DNA of 64,000 bases. It comes from an uncultured Oscillospiraceae bacterium. Its GTDB lineage: Bacteria; Bacillota; Clostridia; Oscillospirales; Oscillospiraceae. Below the pieces are notes generated by a model. It was not told where the DNA came from, did no database searches, and saw nothing but the letters and a program-made list of their open reading frames with translations. Each line of letters starts with the position of its first letter. Position 1 is the first letter of the stretch. The DNA lies in the NCBI GenBank assembly GCA_934565415.1, contig CAKTHQ010000001.1, positions 1 to 64,000 of the forward strand, written 5' to 3'. This document shows, piece after piece, positions 17,104 to 25,360 of the stretch. The position numbers were made by a program, and so were the translations under genes.

Positions 17104-17975
17104 ATTTTACACAGCTCCCTGGTCTGCTGGGCGTTTTTTTCGATCTCTGCTTTCAGTTCTTCCAGCGAGTCAAACTTCCGCTCCGGTCTTAAAAAATGGG
17201 TCAGCTCTAACGTAATGGTCCGGTCGTACAGGTCCCCGGAGAAGTCCAGTATCCAGGGCTCCACGATAATGCCATGGCCGTGGACTGTGGGGCGGACGCC
17301 GATATTGGTAACGGCGGGGTATCGCTTTCCCTCTGCCTCCGCGGTTCCCGCGTACACCCCGAATTTGGGGGTAATGAGCTCCGGGGGCAGCAGCAGGTTG
17401 GCGGTTGGGATGCCCAGGGTCCTGCCCAGCTGCTTGCCGTGGACCACCTGGCCCGTGAGGATATGGGGGTGGCCCAAAAAGAAAACGGCCTCTTCCATTT
17501 TTCCCTGTTCCAGCTGCTCCCGGATGGCGGTAGAGGACACCCGGATGCCATGACGAACCTGGTCCGGCACCACGGCACAGGGGAGGGAACGGGCCCGGCA
17601 ATACTCCTTTAAGGTTTCCGCCGTACCCAGGCCCTTTTGGCCGAAGCGGAAATCCTCGCCGCAGACAAATCCGGCTGCCCCGCAGCTTTTTTGCAGCTCC
17701 TCCAAAAAGTCCTCCCAGGGGGTATCCCGCATTTTTTTGTCAAAGGGAAGGGTGACCACCTTTTCCATGCCGAAGCGTTTTAACAGCTTCACCCGGTCCT
17801 GGGGGGTATTGATGAGCTTGGGGGTAACCCCCGTCACCAGGGTGTCCGGATGGGCGGCAAAGGTGATAACCCCGGTTTTTTCCTCCCGGCACAGCCCTTT
17901 TACCGCATCCAGCAGGGCCTGGTGGCCAATGTGTACCCCGTCAAAAAATCCCAGGGCATAAATATATCGATCCAT
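17049..17975 (-). CDS. ribF: Bifunctional riboflavin kinase / FAD synthetase
   Basis: It makes FMN and then FAD. 308 residues: N-terminal adenylyltransferase (FFDGVHIGH at 10-18) and C-terminal flavokinase (GRTLGIPTAN about 182-191). The normal C-terminus ends near residue 290 (QQTRELCK). The last 18 or so residues (IPFPLLHGGGGAPPSESK) are translated from repeat family 1 copy B, which has replaced the original stop. Activity is probably kept because the addition follows the folded domain. Last gene of the rimP-infB operon. Confidence 0.95.
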   Translation of the reverse strand: MDRYIYALGFFDGVHIGHQALLDAVKGLCREEKTGVITFAAHPDTLVTGVTPKLINTPQDRVKLLKRFGMEKVVTLPFDKKMRDTPWEDFLEELQKSCGAAGFVCGEDFRFGQKGLGTAETLKEYCRARSLPCAVVPDQVRHGIRVSSTAIREQLEQGKMEEAVFFLGHPHILTGQVVHGKQLGRTLGIPTANLLLPPELITPKFGVYAGTAEAEGKRYPAVTNIGVRPTVHGHGIIVEPWILDFSGDLYDRTITLELTHFLRPERKFDSLEELKAEIEKNAQQTRELCKIPFPLLHGGGGAPPSESK

Positions 17976-17995
17976 GTGGTGTTCCTTTTGTGATT

Positions 17996-18856
17996 TTATA
18001 CCTCAAAAAAGCTCTTGACGGTCTTCATGACTCCGTCCTCCACCTTGGCAAGCATGAGAAATTCGCCATTCCGGCTATAAGCCCGGTAGGTGCCCTGGGG
18101 GAGGGGGGAGGAGAAGGGGTTTCCGTTGCGGCAGCGGGTCTCCTGGTTTGGGGTCAGACGGACCGCCGGGTACTCCGTAAACATGGAGTCCAGGCCTTTC
18201 AGGTACCGTTCCGGGTGTTCGCTTTCCAGAAGCGTCTCCAGGGGGACGGCTTCCTCGATGGAATATTCCCCGGCGCTCGTCCGGCGCAGGGCCTCCATGC
18301 AGCCGCCGCAGCCCAGGGCATCCCCAATATCCTGGCACAGGGTGCGGATATAGGTACCCTTGGAGCACTGTACCCGCAGGCGGAGCCGCAGGCCGTCAAA
18401 GCCCAAATTTACCAGAGAATAAATGGTAATGGGTCTTGCCGCCCGCTCCACCTCCTGGCCCTTCCGGGCCAGCTCATAGAGCTTTTTGCCGTTTACCTTC
18501 AGGGCAGAGTACATGGGCGGCACCTGCAGGATCTCTCCCCGGAATTTGGGGAGCACCGCCTCGATCTGCGCTTCAGTAACGGCAGGCTCTTTTTCCGCCA
18601 GCACAGTTCCGGTCACATCCTGGGTATCGGTGGTTTTGCCCAGCAGCAGCACCGTTTCGTAGGTTTTTTCCGCGTGCTCGAAAAACTCCACCCCCCGGGT
18701 GGCCCGGCCTACAAACACCGGCAGAACCCCGGTGGCCATGGGATCCAGGGTCCCCCCATGGCCGATGCGCCGGGTGGAATACACCCGGCGCAGTCTGGCG
18801 GCTACATCCTGGCTGGTCCAGCCCTGGGGCTTATCGACGATGACGATGCCGTTCAT
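17996..18856 (-). CDS. truB: tRNA pseudouridine(55) synthase
   Basis: It isomerises U55 in the T-loop of tRNAs. 286 residues; GGTLDPMATG (about 34-43) holds the catalytic aspartate (D38), and the PUA-like C-terminus is present. The start overlaps the nrnA stop by four bases. infB-rbfA-nrnA-truB-ribF is the usual Firmicutes order. Confidence 0.97.
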   Translation of the reverse strand: MNGIVIVDKPQGWTSQDVAARLRRVYSTRRIGHGGTLDPMATGVLPVFVGRATRGVEFFEHAEKTYETVLLLGKTTDTQDVTGTVLAEKEPAVTEAQIEAVLPKFRGEILQVPPMYSALKVNGKKLYELARKGQEVERAARPITIYSLVNLGFDGLRLRLRVQCSKGTYIRTLCQDIGDALGCGGCMEALRRTSAGEYSIEEAVPLETLLESEHPERYLKGLDSMFTEYPAVRLTPNQETRCRNGNPFSSPLPQGTYRAYSRNGEFLMLAKVEDGVMKTVKSFFEV

Positions 18857-19806
18857 TGGCGTGTCTCCAGCATAACCGCCTCCACCGCGGAGGCTGCCTG
18901 AGCCAGGGTCATTTTCATGGTGCCGCCGGCCGCGCCCTTGTGGCCGCCGCCGCCGAACCGCTCGGCAATTTTGGTGGCATCAAAGCCCGGAACCGCCCGG
19001 ACGGACAGCTTGACAATACCGCCTTCCGCCTCCCGCAGGGTGGCCGCCACATTGACGCCCGCCACGGTCCGGGGAAAGTTGGAGATATTGTCCATATCGT
19101 CGGAGCCGACTCCCAACTCCTGCTCTACGGCCTTCGGGATGGCACAGATGGCCATGGAGCCCTCAGCCAGAAGATGCAGATGCTCCACAATCCAGGCCTG
19201 CATTTTCAGCTTTCCGATGGTGTTGGTTTCAAAAAGTTTCTGATTCAGCTCAAATACCCGGGCGCCATACTGGGCGCACTTGGCCGCCACGGTAAAGGTA
19301 TGGGCAGTGGTATTGGCAAACCGGAAGCAGCCCGTATCCGTGGAAAGGCCCACATACACGGCATCCATCAGCTCCCGGCTGGGCTTCACGCCCATACTTT
19401 CCAGCACATCCCATACCACCTCGGCGCAGCTGGCGCTGTCGGCATCCACCAGCTCCACCTCGCTGAAGGAGGTAGCAGAGCCGTGGTGGTCAATCCGCAG
19501 AGCCACCCGGGGCAGGAGATTCTTAAATTCCTCCGGCAGCATTCCGGGGGAGGCCACATCGGTAGAGACCACGGTGTCGGTGTCCTCTACCTCGGTGGTG
19601 GTCAGCCCCGCATGGAGCCAGGCGTACCTGGGGGTCACGCCGGGGTTATACAGCACATGGGCCGTCTTTCCCAGGCTCCGCAGCCCCAGGCACAGGGCGG
19701 CAGAGGAGCCCACCGTATCCCCGTCGGGCCGGACATGACTTAAAATCACATAGCGGTCGTGATCTTTCAGGTACTGCGCCGTTTCAGCTCTCGTCAGCTT
19801 CTGCAT
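18853..19806 (-). CDS. nrnA: DHH-family nanoRNase / pAp phosphatase
   Basis: It degrades short oligoribonucleotides and dephosphorylates pAp. 317 residues. SHVRPDGDT (23-31), the DHH motif in RIDHHGS and the DHHA1 motif GGGGHKGAAGG near residue 290 are all present. It overlaps rbfA by 23 nt and truB by four, so it is translationally coupled inside the operon. Confidence 0.93.
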   Translation of the reverse strand: MQKLTRAETAQYLKDHDRYVILSHVRPDGDTVGSSAALCLGLRSLGKTAHVLYNPGVTPRYAWLHAGLTTTEVEDTDTVVSTDVASPGMLPEEFKNLLPRVALRIDHHGSATSFSEVELVDADSASCAEVVWDVLESMGVKPSRELMDAVYVGLSTDTGCFRFANTTAHTFTVAAKCAQYGARVFELNQKLFETNTIGKLKMQAWIVEHLHLLAEGSMAICAIPKAVEQELGVGSDDMDNISNFPRTVAGVNVAATLREAEGGIVKLSVRAVPGFDATKIAERFGGGGHKGAAGGTMKMTLAQAASAVEAVMLETRQ

Positions 19807-20152
19807 CCTTGTCTACCTCCAGAGAGTTGATGAGCTGAAGCATTTTTGCGCCGTAGGCAATGCTGTCGTCCTCTGCCCACACAATCTCCGGGGCATAGCG
19901 CAGCTGCAGAGCGTGGCCCAGCTCCCGGCGGAGATACCCTGCGGCAGACTTGAGGCCAACCATGGCCTGCTTGGCCCGGTCGCTTTGCAGGAAGCTGACA
20001 TATACCTTGGTATAGCGCAGATCCGGGGTGGTTTCCACCCGGGTAATGGAAATCATGGTATCCTGCACTCTGGGATCCTTTACAGTCCGCAGAAGGGAGG
20101 ACAGCTCCTTCATGATCTCTTCGTTGATTCTACTGATTCGATTGGATGCCAT
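19784..20152 (-). CDS. rbfA: Ribosome-binding factor A
   Basis: A 30S maturation factor with a single KH domain. 122 residues from the ATG at 20152, chosen because AAGGAGG lies six bases ahead; the nearer ATG at 20158 touches the ribosome site and the longer frame runs through a repeat. It follows infB after a 177-bp gap filled by an inverted-repeat element. Confidence 0.93.
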   Translation of the reverse strand: MASNRISRINEEIMKELSSLLRTVKDPRVQDTMISITRVETTPDLRYTKVYVSFLQSDRAKQAMVGLKSAAGYLRRELGHALQLRYAPEIVWAEDDSIAYGAKMLQLINSLEVDKDAEADES

Positions 20153-20173
20153 AGTCATCCTCCTTGCTCTTAA

Positions 20174-20320
20174 CTCCGCTCCCCCTTGGGGGAGCTGGCG
20201 CCGCAGCGCCTGAGGAGGGCGGCAACAGCCTTTCCTCTTCAAAAAAAGCATACAGAAAAACGGTTCTGCCTGCCGGCCCTCTTCCACCGCTGCGGCGGTC
20301 CCCCTTCCCCAAGGGGAAGG
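20174..20320. repeat. Inverted-repeat element, family 3, between infB and rbfA
   Basis: Arms at 20174-20215 and about 20277-20320 share the order GCCCTC..., GCGCTGCGGCG or CCGCTGCGGCGG, and CCCC..AAGGGG in opposite orientation, around a core of about 60 bp. The same arm occurs alone at 36386-36434. It interrupts an operon, so transcripts must pass it or be processed there. Confidence 0.7.
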
Positions 20321-20329
20321 AAAGATTAT

Positions 20330-22702
20330 TTATCTCTTAATCTCCTGCATGACAAAGCACTCGAAGATATCGCCCTCGCGGATGTCGTTGAACTTGACGA
20401 TGGACATACCGCATTCGTAGCCGGCGGTGACCTCCTTGGCGGCATCCTTAAACCGCTGCAGGGAACCCACCTCGCCCTCGTGGATGACCACGTTGTCCCG
20501 GAGGACACGGACCTGGGAGTCTCTTGTCACCTTGCCGTCCTTGACCATACAGCCGGCGATGGTGCCGATGGCGCTGACCTTGTAGGTCATGCGGACCTCG
20601 GCGTGGCCGATGACCACTTCCTCGTACTTGGGGGCCAGCATACCCTTCATAGCGGCCTCGATCTCGTCGATGGCATCGTAGATCACCCGGTAGTACCGGA
20701 TATCCACGTTGGACCGCTGGATGGAGGCCTGGGCACCGGCATCGGCACGGACGTTGAATCCTACGATGATGGCGCCGGAGGTGGAGGCCAGCAGCACATC
20801 GGACTCGTTGACGGCACCCACGCCGGTATGGATGACCCGGACCCGGACCTCGTCGTTGGAAATCTTTTCCAGGGAGGCCTTCACGGCTTCGGCGGAGCCC
20901 TGCACATCGGCCTTGACAATCAGGGGCAGCTCCTTCATTTCGCCCTCCTGCATCCGGGCGAACAGGTTATCCAGAGTGACCTTCTGCAGCAGCTTGGCAG
21001 CGGCATCCTTTTCGGCCTGACGGCGCTGCTCTACCAGCTCCCGGGCCATACGCTCGTCGGTAACGGCATCGAACTCGTCGCCGGGGGTAGGCACATCGGC
21101 AAGGCCGGTAATTTCCACAGGCTGGCTGGGGCCGGCGGTCTTCACGGTGCGGCCCTTATCGTTGGTCATAACCCGGACACGGCCCACGGCGGTACCGGCA
21201 ATGATGATGTCGCCCTGCTTCAGGGTGCCGTTCTGCACCAGCAAGGTGGCAATGGGGCCTCTGGTCTTGTCCAGACGGGCCTCGATAACGGTACCCTTGC
21301 CGCGACGGTTGGGGTTGGCCTTCAGTTCCAGCACCTCGGCGGTAACGGTAACCATTTCCAGCAGGTTGTCCAGACCCATGCCCGTCTTGGCGGAAATGGG
21401 GCAGATCACCGTATCGCCGCCCCACTCCTCGGGAATCAGGTCGTACTTGGTCAGCTGCTCCTTGATCTTGTCCGGGTTGGCGGTGGGCTTATCCATCTTG
21501 TTGATGGCCACGATGATGGGCACCTTGGCGGCCTTGGCGTGGTTGATGGACTCAATGGTCTGGGGCATGATGCCGTCGTCGGCAGCCACCACCAGAATGG
21601 CAATATCGGTACACATGGCGCCTCTGGCACGCATGGAGGTAAAGGCGGCGTGGCCCGGGGTATCCAGGAAGGTAATGGAGCTGCCGTTTACATCCACGGT
21701 GTAAGCGCCGATGTGCTGGGTAATGCCGCCGGCCTCGCCTGCGGTAACGGAGGTCTTCCGGATGGCATCCAGCAAAGAGGTCTTGCCGTGGTCAACGTGG
21801 CCCATGACAACAACAACAGGAGCACGGGTCTCCAGCTCCTCGGCGGTATCCACATGGTCGTCGATGATCTTTTCCTCGATGGTAACGGTAACTTCCTTTT
21901 CCACCTTGCAGCCCAGCTCGGTGGCCACAAATTCGGCGGTATCGTAATCGATGGTCTGGTTGATGGCGGCCATAACGCCGTTCTTCATCAGCAGCTTAAT
22001 GACTTCCCCGGCGGTTTTCTTCATCCGGGAAGCCAGCTCGCCCACGGTAATTTCCTCGGGAATCTTTACGGTGAGAGGCGCCTTCCGGGCCACCTCCATC
22101 TGCAGGCGGCGCATTTTCTCCTGCTCCTCGTTGCGGGACTTGTTGCCCCGGAACTTGTTGTCCTTCTTATTCTGCTGCTGGCCCTTCTTGCCGCCGATGC
22201 GCTGCTTGCCGCCCTGATAGTTCTGGACCCGCTCGGAAACCAGGGAATCCGCATGGTCGTCAAACCGGGCAGCGTTCACCTGGACGGCGGAAGTATCCAC
22301 CACCCGGCGCTCCCGCTTCCGTTCCGGTTCCTTGGTCTTTTCGGCCTTGGCGGGCTGCTGGGCAGGCTTCTCGGCCTTAGGCGCTTCCGGCTTTCCCTCG
22401 GCCTTGGCGTCGTTCTTGGCTTCCTGCTTTGTTTCCTGCTTGGGCTCCACCTTCTTTTCGGGGGCCTTGGCGGCGGCTTCTGCCTTAGGCTTGGAAGCGG
22501 GCTGGGCAAACACCTGCTCCAGAGAAGAAATCTGGTGGGTCTGGGTCATAACCTCAAACACCTGGTTCAGCTCCGCGTCCGTCAGCACCTGGGAATTGGA
22601 CTTGGGCCGATCCCCAAACCTGGCAATAATATCTCCGATTTCCTTAGGCGTCACGCCCAGATCGGCAGCAACTTCCTTTAAACGTACTTTCACAAAACTC
22701 AT
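20330..22702 (-). CDS. infB: Translation initiation factor IF-2
   Basis: The GTPase that delivers initiator tRNA. 790 residues: N-terminal IF2_N helix domain, a Lys/Glu/Ala/Pro-rich low-complexity linker (about 70-190), then the G domain ([23 protein letters not shown]) and two C-terminal beta-barrel domains. The start at 22702 ([11 protein letters not shown]) has GGAGGTG nine bases ahead; the frame extends a further 18 codons without support. Centre of the rimP operon. Confidence 0.97.
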   Translation of the reverse strand: MSFVKVRLKEVAADLGVTPKEIGDIIARFGDRPKSNSQVLTDAELNQVFEVMTQTHQISSLEQVFAQPASKPKAEAAAKAPEKKVEPKQETKQEAKNDAKAEGKPEAPKAEKPAQQPAKAEKTKEPERKRERRVVDTSAVQVNAARFDDHADSLVSERVQNYQGGKQRIGGKKGQQQNKKDNKFRGNKSRNEEQEKMRRLQMEVARKAPLTVKIPEEITVGELASRMKKTAGEVIKLLMKNGVMAAINQTIDYDTAEFVATELGCKVEKEVTVTIEEKIIDDHVDTAEELETRAPVVVVMGHVDHGKTSLLDAIRKTSVTAGEAGGITQHIGAYTVDVNGSSITFLDTPGHAAFTSMRARGAMCTDIAILVVAADDGIMPQTIESINHAKAAKVPIIVAINKMDKPTANPDKIKEQLTKYDLIPEEWGGDTVICPISAKTGMGLDNLLEMVTVTAEVLELKANPNRRGKGTVIEARLDKTRGPIATLLVQNGTLKQGDIIIAGTAVGRVRVMTNDKGRTVKTAGPSQPVEITGLADVPTPGDEFDAVTDERMARELVEQRRQAEKDAAAKLLQKVTLDNLFARMQEGEMKELPLIVKADVQGSAEAVKASLEKISNDEVRVRVIHTGVGAVNESDVLLASTSGAIIVGFNVRADAGAQASIQRSNVDIRYYRVIYDAIDEIEAAMKGMLAPKYEEVVIGHAEVRMTYKVSAIGTIAGCMVKDGKVTRDSQVRVLRDNVVIHEGEVGSLQRFKDAAKEVTAGYECGMSIVKFNDIREGDIFECFVMQEIKR

Positions 22703-22789
22703 ATCGAAATGCACCTCCACGATTCCGGCGCCCGGGGGATCCGGGGCCTTCTCCAAACGGCTACCACTTTTTTCAGTACTCTGAAAATC

Positions 22790-22836
22790 CGGGGGGTTGC
22801 CACGGCAGTGTGCGCACTGCCTCGCAACAACATCCT
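22790..22836. repeat. REP-like palindrome, family 4
   Basis: GGTTGCCACGGCAG and its partner CTGCCTCGCAAC flank GTGTGCGCA. Nearly the same sequence lies at 36331-36373. It sits between ylxQ and infB. Confidence 0.65.
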
Positions 22837-22859
22837 TTGGAGGATAGCCTTCTCATCCA

Positions 22860-23282
22860 TTACTTCATATGCTTCTTACCCCTGCGCAGGTTGCGCTGGT
22901 GGGCCTTGGCCTCCTGCTGACGCTTCTTGGCCTTGGCGGCCTTCTGGGTCAGCATTTCCAGCGCAGGTTTGTTGCTTTCTTCCGGGGGCAGGGAGGAGAC
23001 CAGGGCCAGGGCCAACTGCACATCCGTAATGGCGGCAATGGCCAGGCTGTCCCGCCCGATGGCAGCCCCCACTTCATCCTTGGTCCAGGGCAGGCGGACG
23101 CACTGCTGGTCCGTACCGGCGGCAAAGCTCTTGGCTCTGCGCCAGGTATGGTCGGAAGCGTCCTTGGCAACCAAAATCACATAGGCCTTTCCGGCCCGGG
23201 CCGCACCGCCGACGGGCTCCTCGCCCAGCTCCGCAATGCCGCCCTTTCTGGCCAGCGCCAGATAATTGAGCCCTTTATCCAT
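22860..23282 (-). CDS. ylxQ: L7Ae/YlxQ-family ribosomal protein-like RNA-binding protein
   Basis: 140 residues. The first 100 match the L7Ae/L30e fold that binds kink-turn RNA (GLNYLALARKGGIAELGEE...VAKDAS). A Lys/Arg/Gln-rich tail of about 30 residues follows, longer than in B. subtilis YlxQ. It overlaps rnpM by eight bases in the conserved nusA-ylxR-ylxQ-infB order. Confidence 0.88.
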   Translation of the reverse strand: MDKGLNYLALARKGGIAELGEEPVGGAARAGKAYVILVAKDASDHTWRRAKSFAAGTDQQCVRLPWTKDEVGAAIGRDSLAIAAITDVQLALALVSSLPPEESNKPALEMLTQKAAKAKKRQQEAKAHQRNLRRGKKHMK

Positions 23283-23544
23283 TCTGCTGCTCCATTTCTC
23301 TACTCAGCCGCTCATAGACCTCCTCGGGAATCTGGACATCCAGGCTCCGGTCCAGGGCCTTGGAACGGACGGCCTTTTTCAGGCACTCCGGGTTCGGGCA
23401 CAGGTAGGCCCCCCGGCCGGGAGCCTTGCCGCTGAAATCCAGGCTCACGACCCCCTCGGGGCTGCGGACCACCCGAATGAGCTCCCGCTTGGCCTTCCGT
23501 TCCCGGCAGCCCATACACTGCCGCTGAGGGATCTTCTTCTGCAT
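23275..23544 (-). CDS. rnpM: YlxR-family RNA-binding protein (RnpM, DUF448)
   Basis: 89 residues. RQCMGCRERKAKRELIRVVR is the family N-terminus, and GRGAYLC is the second signature. The B. subtilis homologue binds RNase P RNA and lowers its activity (RnpM). It lies between nusA and ylxQ with 12 nt and an eight-base overlap. Confidence 0.93.
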   Translation of the reverse strand: MQKKIPQRQCMGCRERKAKRELIRVVRSPEGVVSLDFSGKAPGRGAYLCPNPECLKKAVRSKALDRSLDVQIPEEVYERLSREMEQQNG

Positions 23545-23556
23545 GGTGTTTCCCTC

Positions 23557-24729
23557 TTATTCTTCTTCGGAAGCTTCGGCAGTCTCTTCTGCCGCTTCCT
23601 CCGCCTTTTCCTCTGCCACAGGCTCGGCCTGGGAGGCGGGCTTAATATCAATCTTATAGTTGCCGCACAGACGGGCAGCCAGACGGGCGTTCTGGCCCTC
23701 CTTGCCGATGGCAAGGCTCAGCTGATCGTCCGGCACAATGACCTTGGCGGCCTTCTGGCCGGGGACCATGGTCACGCTGATTACATCGGCAGGGGACAGG
23801 GCCGCCTTGATGTACTGGCAGGGGTCCTCGCTCCACACTACGATTTCGATCTTCTCTCCGTTCAAAGCGGACACAACCGCCGCCACACGGTCGCCGTGGG
23901 GGCCGACACAGGCGCCTACGGGATCCACGCCCTCCATGGTGGCCCGAACGGCCATCTTGGTCCGGGAACCGGCCTCCCGGGCGATATTCCGGATTTCCAC
24001 CTGACCGTCGGCAATTTCCGGGGTTTCCAGCTCAAACAGCCGCCGCACCAGGTTGGGATGGGTCCGGGAAACCTGGACCAGGGGACCCCGGTCGTTTCTG
24101 CGGACATCCAGCACATACACCCGCAGCAGCTGGCCCTCGGTGTAGGTTTCGCCGGGGATCTGCTCGTCGGCTCTCAGAATGGCATCGGACATTTCGTTGC
24201 CCTGGCCCACCCGGAGAATGACATCGCCGGTGCCGGGAACGATCCGGGACACGGTACCGGTAAGCAGCTCCTGGGCCTTGTTGGAATAGCTCTCATACAC
24301 AACGCCCCGCTCGGCTTCCCGGATGCCCTGGATCACCACCTGCTTGGCGGTCTGGGCGGCGATGCGGCCGAACTTGGCAATGTCCACGGGGATGTTCACG
24401 GGCTCGCCCACCTGTACATTGGGGTTATACTTCCGGGCGGCATCAATCTGGATTTCCAGAGCGGTATCCTCCAGCTCCTCCACGGCGGTCTTTACCAGGT
24501 GCATACTCAGGCCCTTTTCGCTCAGATCCACTACAACGTTATCGGCGGGCACATCCCGGTGGTCCTCCCGGTCCTTCCGGTAGGCGTTGGTCAGGGCCTG
24601 CTTCAGCCGCTCCACCATATAATCCACAGGAATGCCCTTGAGCTTTTCCAGCTCCCGCAGGCTGTCAAAAATCTCTGCCCCAATGTCTACCTGGGGCTCC
24701 TGCTTTGCGGCTTTTGTTTTTCTTGCCAT
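23557..24729 (-). CDS. nusA: Transcription termination/antitermination factor NusA
   Basis: It binds RNA polymerase and promotes pausing, termination or antitermination. 390 residues: N-terminal polymerase-binding domain, S1 domain (about 135-200), then two KH domains and a short acidic tail (EEAAEETAEASEEE). There are no extra C-terminal repeats, as usual for Firmicutes. 14 nt after rimP. The operon leader has a terminator-like hairpin that NusA itself could act on. Confidence 0.97.
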   Translation of the reverse strand: MARKTKAAKQEPQVDIGAEIFDSLRELEKLKGIPVDYMVERLKQALTNAYRKDREDHRDVPADNVVVDLSEKGLSMHLVKTAVEELEDTALEIQIDAARKYNPNVQVGEPVNIPVDIAKFGRIAAQTAKQVVIQGIREAERGVVYESYSNKAQELLTGTVSRIVPGTGDVILRVGQGNEMSDAILRADEQIPGETYTEGQLLRVYVLDVRRNDRGPLVQVSRTHPNLVRRLFELETPEIADGQVEIRNIAREAGSRTKMAVRATMEGVDPVGACVGPHGDRVAAVVSALNGEKIEIVVWSEDPCQYIKAALSPADVISVTMVPGQKAAKVIVPDDQLSLAIGKEGQNARLAARLCGNYKIDIKPASQAEPVAEEKAEEAAEETAEASEEE

Positions 24730-24743
24730 TTCGCTTCCTCCAA

Positions 24744-25196
24744 TCAGAATTCCACCCGAAGCCGCGTCAGGGCGACCTGGGACTTTTCAAATGTGACGGT
24801 TTCCTTGCCAAATTCTGCGGTGATCCGGCCCTCGTCATAGCCCCGGAGCACACAGGGAATTTCCTTCAGGCCGTTGTAGGGCCGGTAGAGCTTGACGGTA
24901 ATGGGGCTGCCCATAAACCGCTCAAAATCCTGGGGCCGCTTCAGCACCCGTTCCAGACCCGCGGAGCAGACCTCAAAATGGTAGCTGCCCTCGATGGGGT
25001 CCTTTTCATCCAGAATGGGGTCCAGGGCCCGGGAAACGGCCTCGCAGTCGCTAATATCCACGCCGCCGTCCTTATCGATGTAGACCCGCAGGAAATACTC
25101 GGAGCCTTCCCGCACATATTCCACATCCCAAAGCGTACAGCCCAGCTCTTTGATAACCGGCTCGGCAAACTGGGCCACCTGTTCTGTTACCTTCAC
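24744..25196 (-). CDS. rimP: Ribosome maturation factor RimP
   Basis: A 30S assembly factor. 150 residues from a GTG at 25196, which gives MKVTEQVAQFAEPVIKEL, the normal family start; AAAGGGTGG lies about five bases ahead. The frame is open far upstream but runs through the promoter. First gene of the operon. Confidence 0.93.
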   Translation of the reverse strand: MKVTEQVAQFAEPVIKELGCTLWDVEYVREGSEYFLRVYIDKDGGVDISDCEAVSRALDPILDEKDPIEGSYHFEVCSAGLERVLKRPQDFERFMGSPITVKLYRPYNGLKEIPCVLRGYDEGRITAEFGKETVTFEKSQVALTRLRVEF

Positions 25197-25228
25197 AAGA
25201 ACCACCCTTTCTTCAAAAGACTCAAGAA

Positions 25229-25254
25229 AAAGAGAGGGGCGCGCCCCTCTCTTT
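25229..25254 (-). promoter_or_regulatory. Leader hairpin upstream of rimP-nusA, possible attenuator
   Basis: A perfect 26-base palindrome, 13 bp per arm with a GGGGCG centre, lies inside the transcript that starts near 25274. On the minus strand it is followed by TTTTTCTTG, so it looks like an intrinsic terminator 33 nt before the start codon. It could also terminate the upstream membrane-protein operon. Confidence 0.55.
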
Positions 25255-25280
25255 CTTCCTACATTCTTACGATCATGGGT

Positions 25281-25309
25281 ATTATACCACGGGGAATCCC
25301 GTATTGCAA
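25281..25309 (-). promoter_or_regulatory. Promoter of the rimP-nusA-infB-ribF operon
   Basis: TTGCAA and a perfect TATAAT on the minus strand with a 17-nt spacer. Confidence 0.8.
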
Positions 25310-25360
25310 TAGGGAAATTGGAATTTTTTCCGGTTTTTCCGAAAAAAAGACGGTTTTTTC

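Noticed and set aside
20186..22681. Open frame of 831 codons on the plus strand opposite infB
   Set aside because: It mirrors infB; its Gly/His/Leu-rich translation is what antisense of G+C-biased codons gives. infB has full family similarity.
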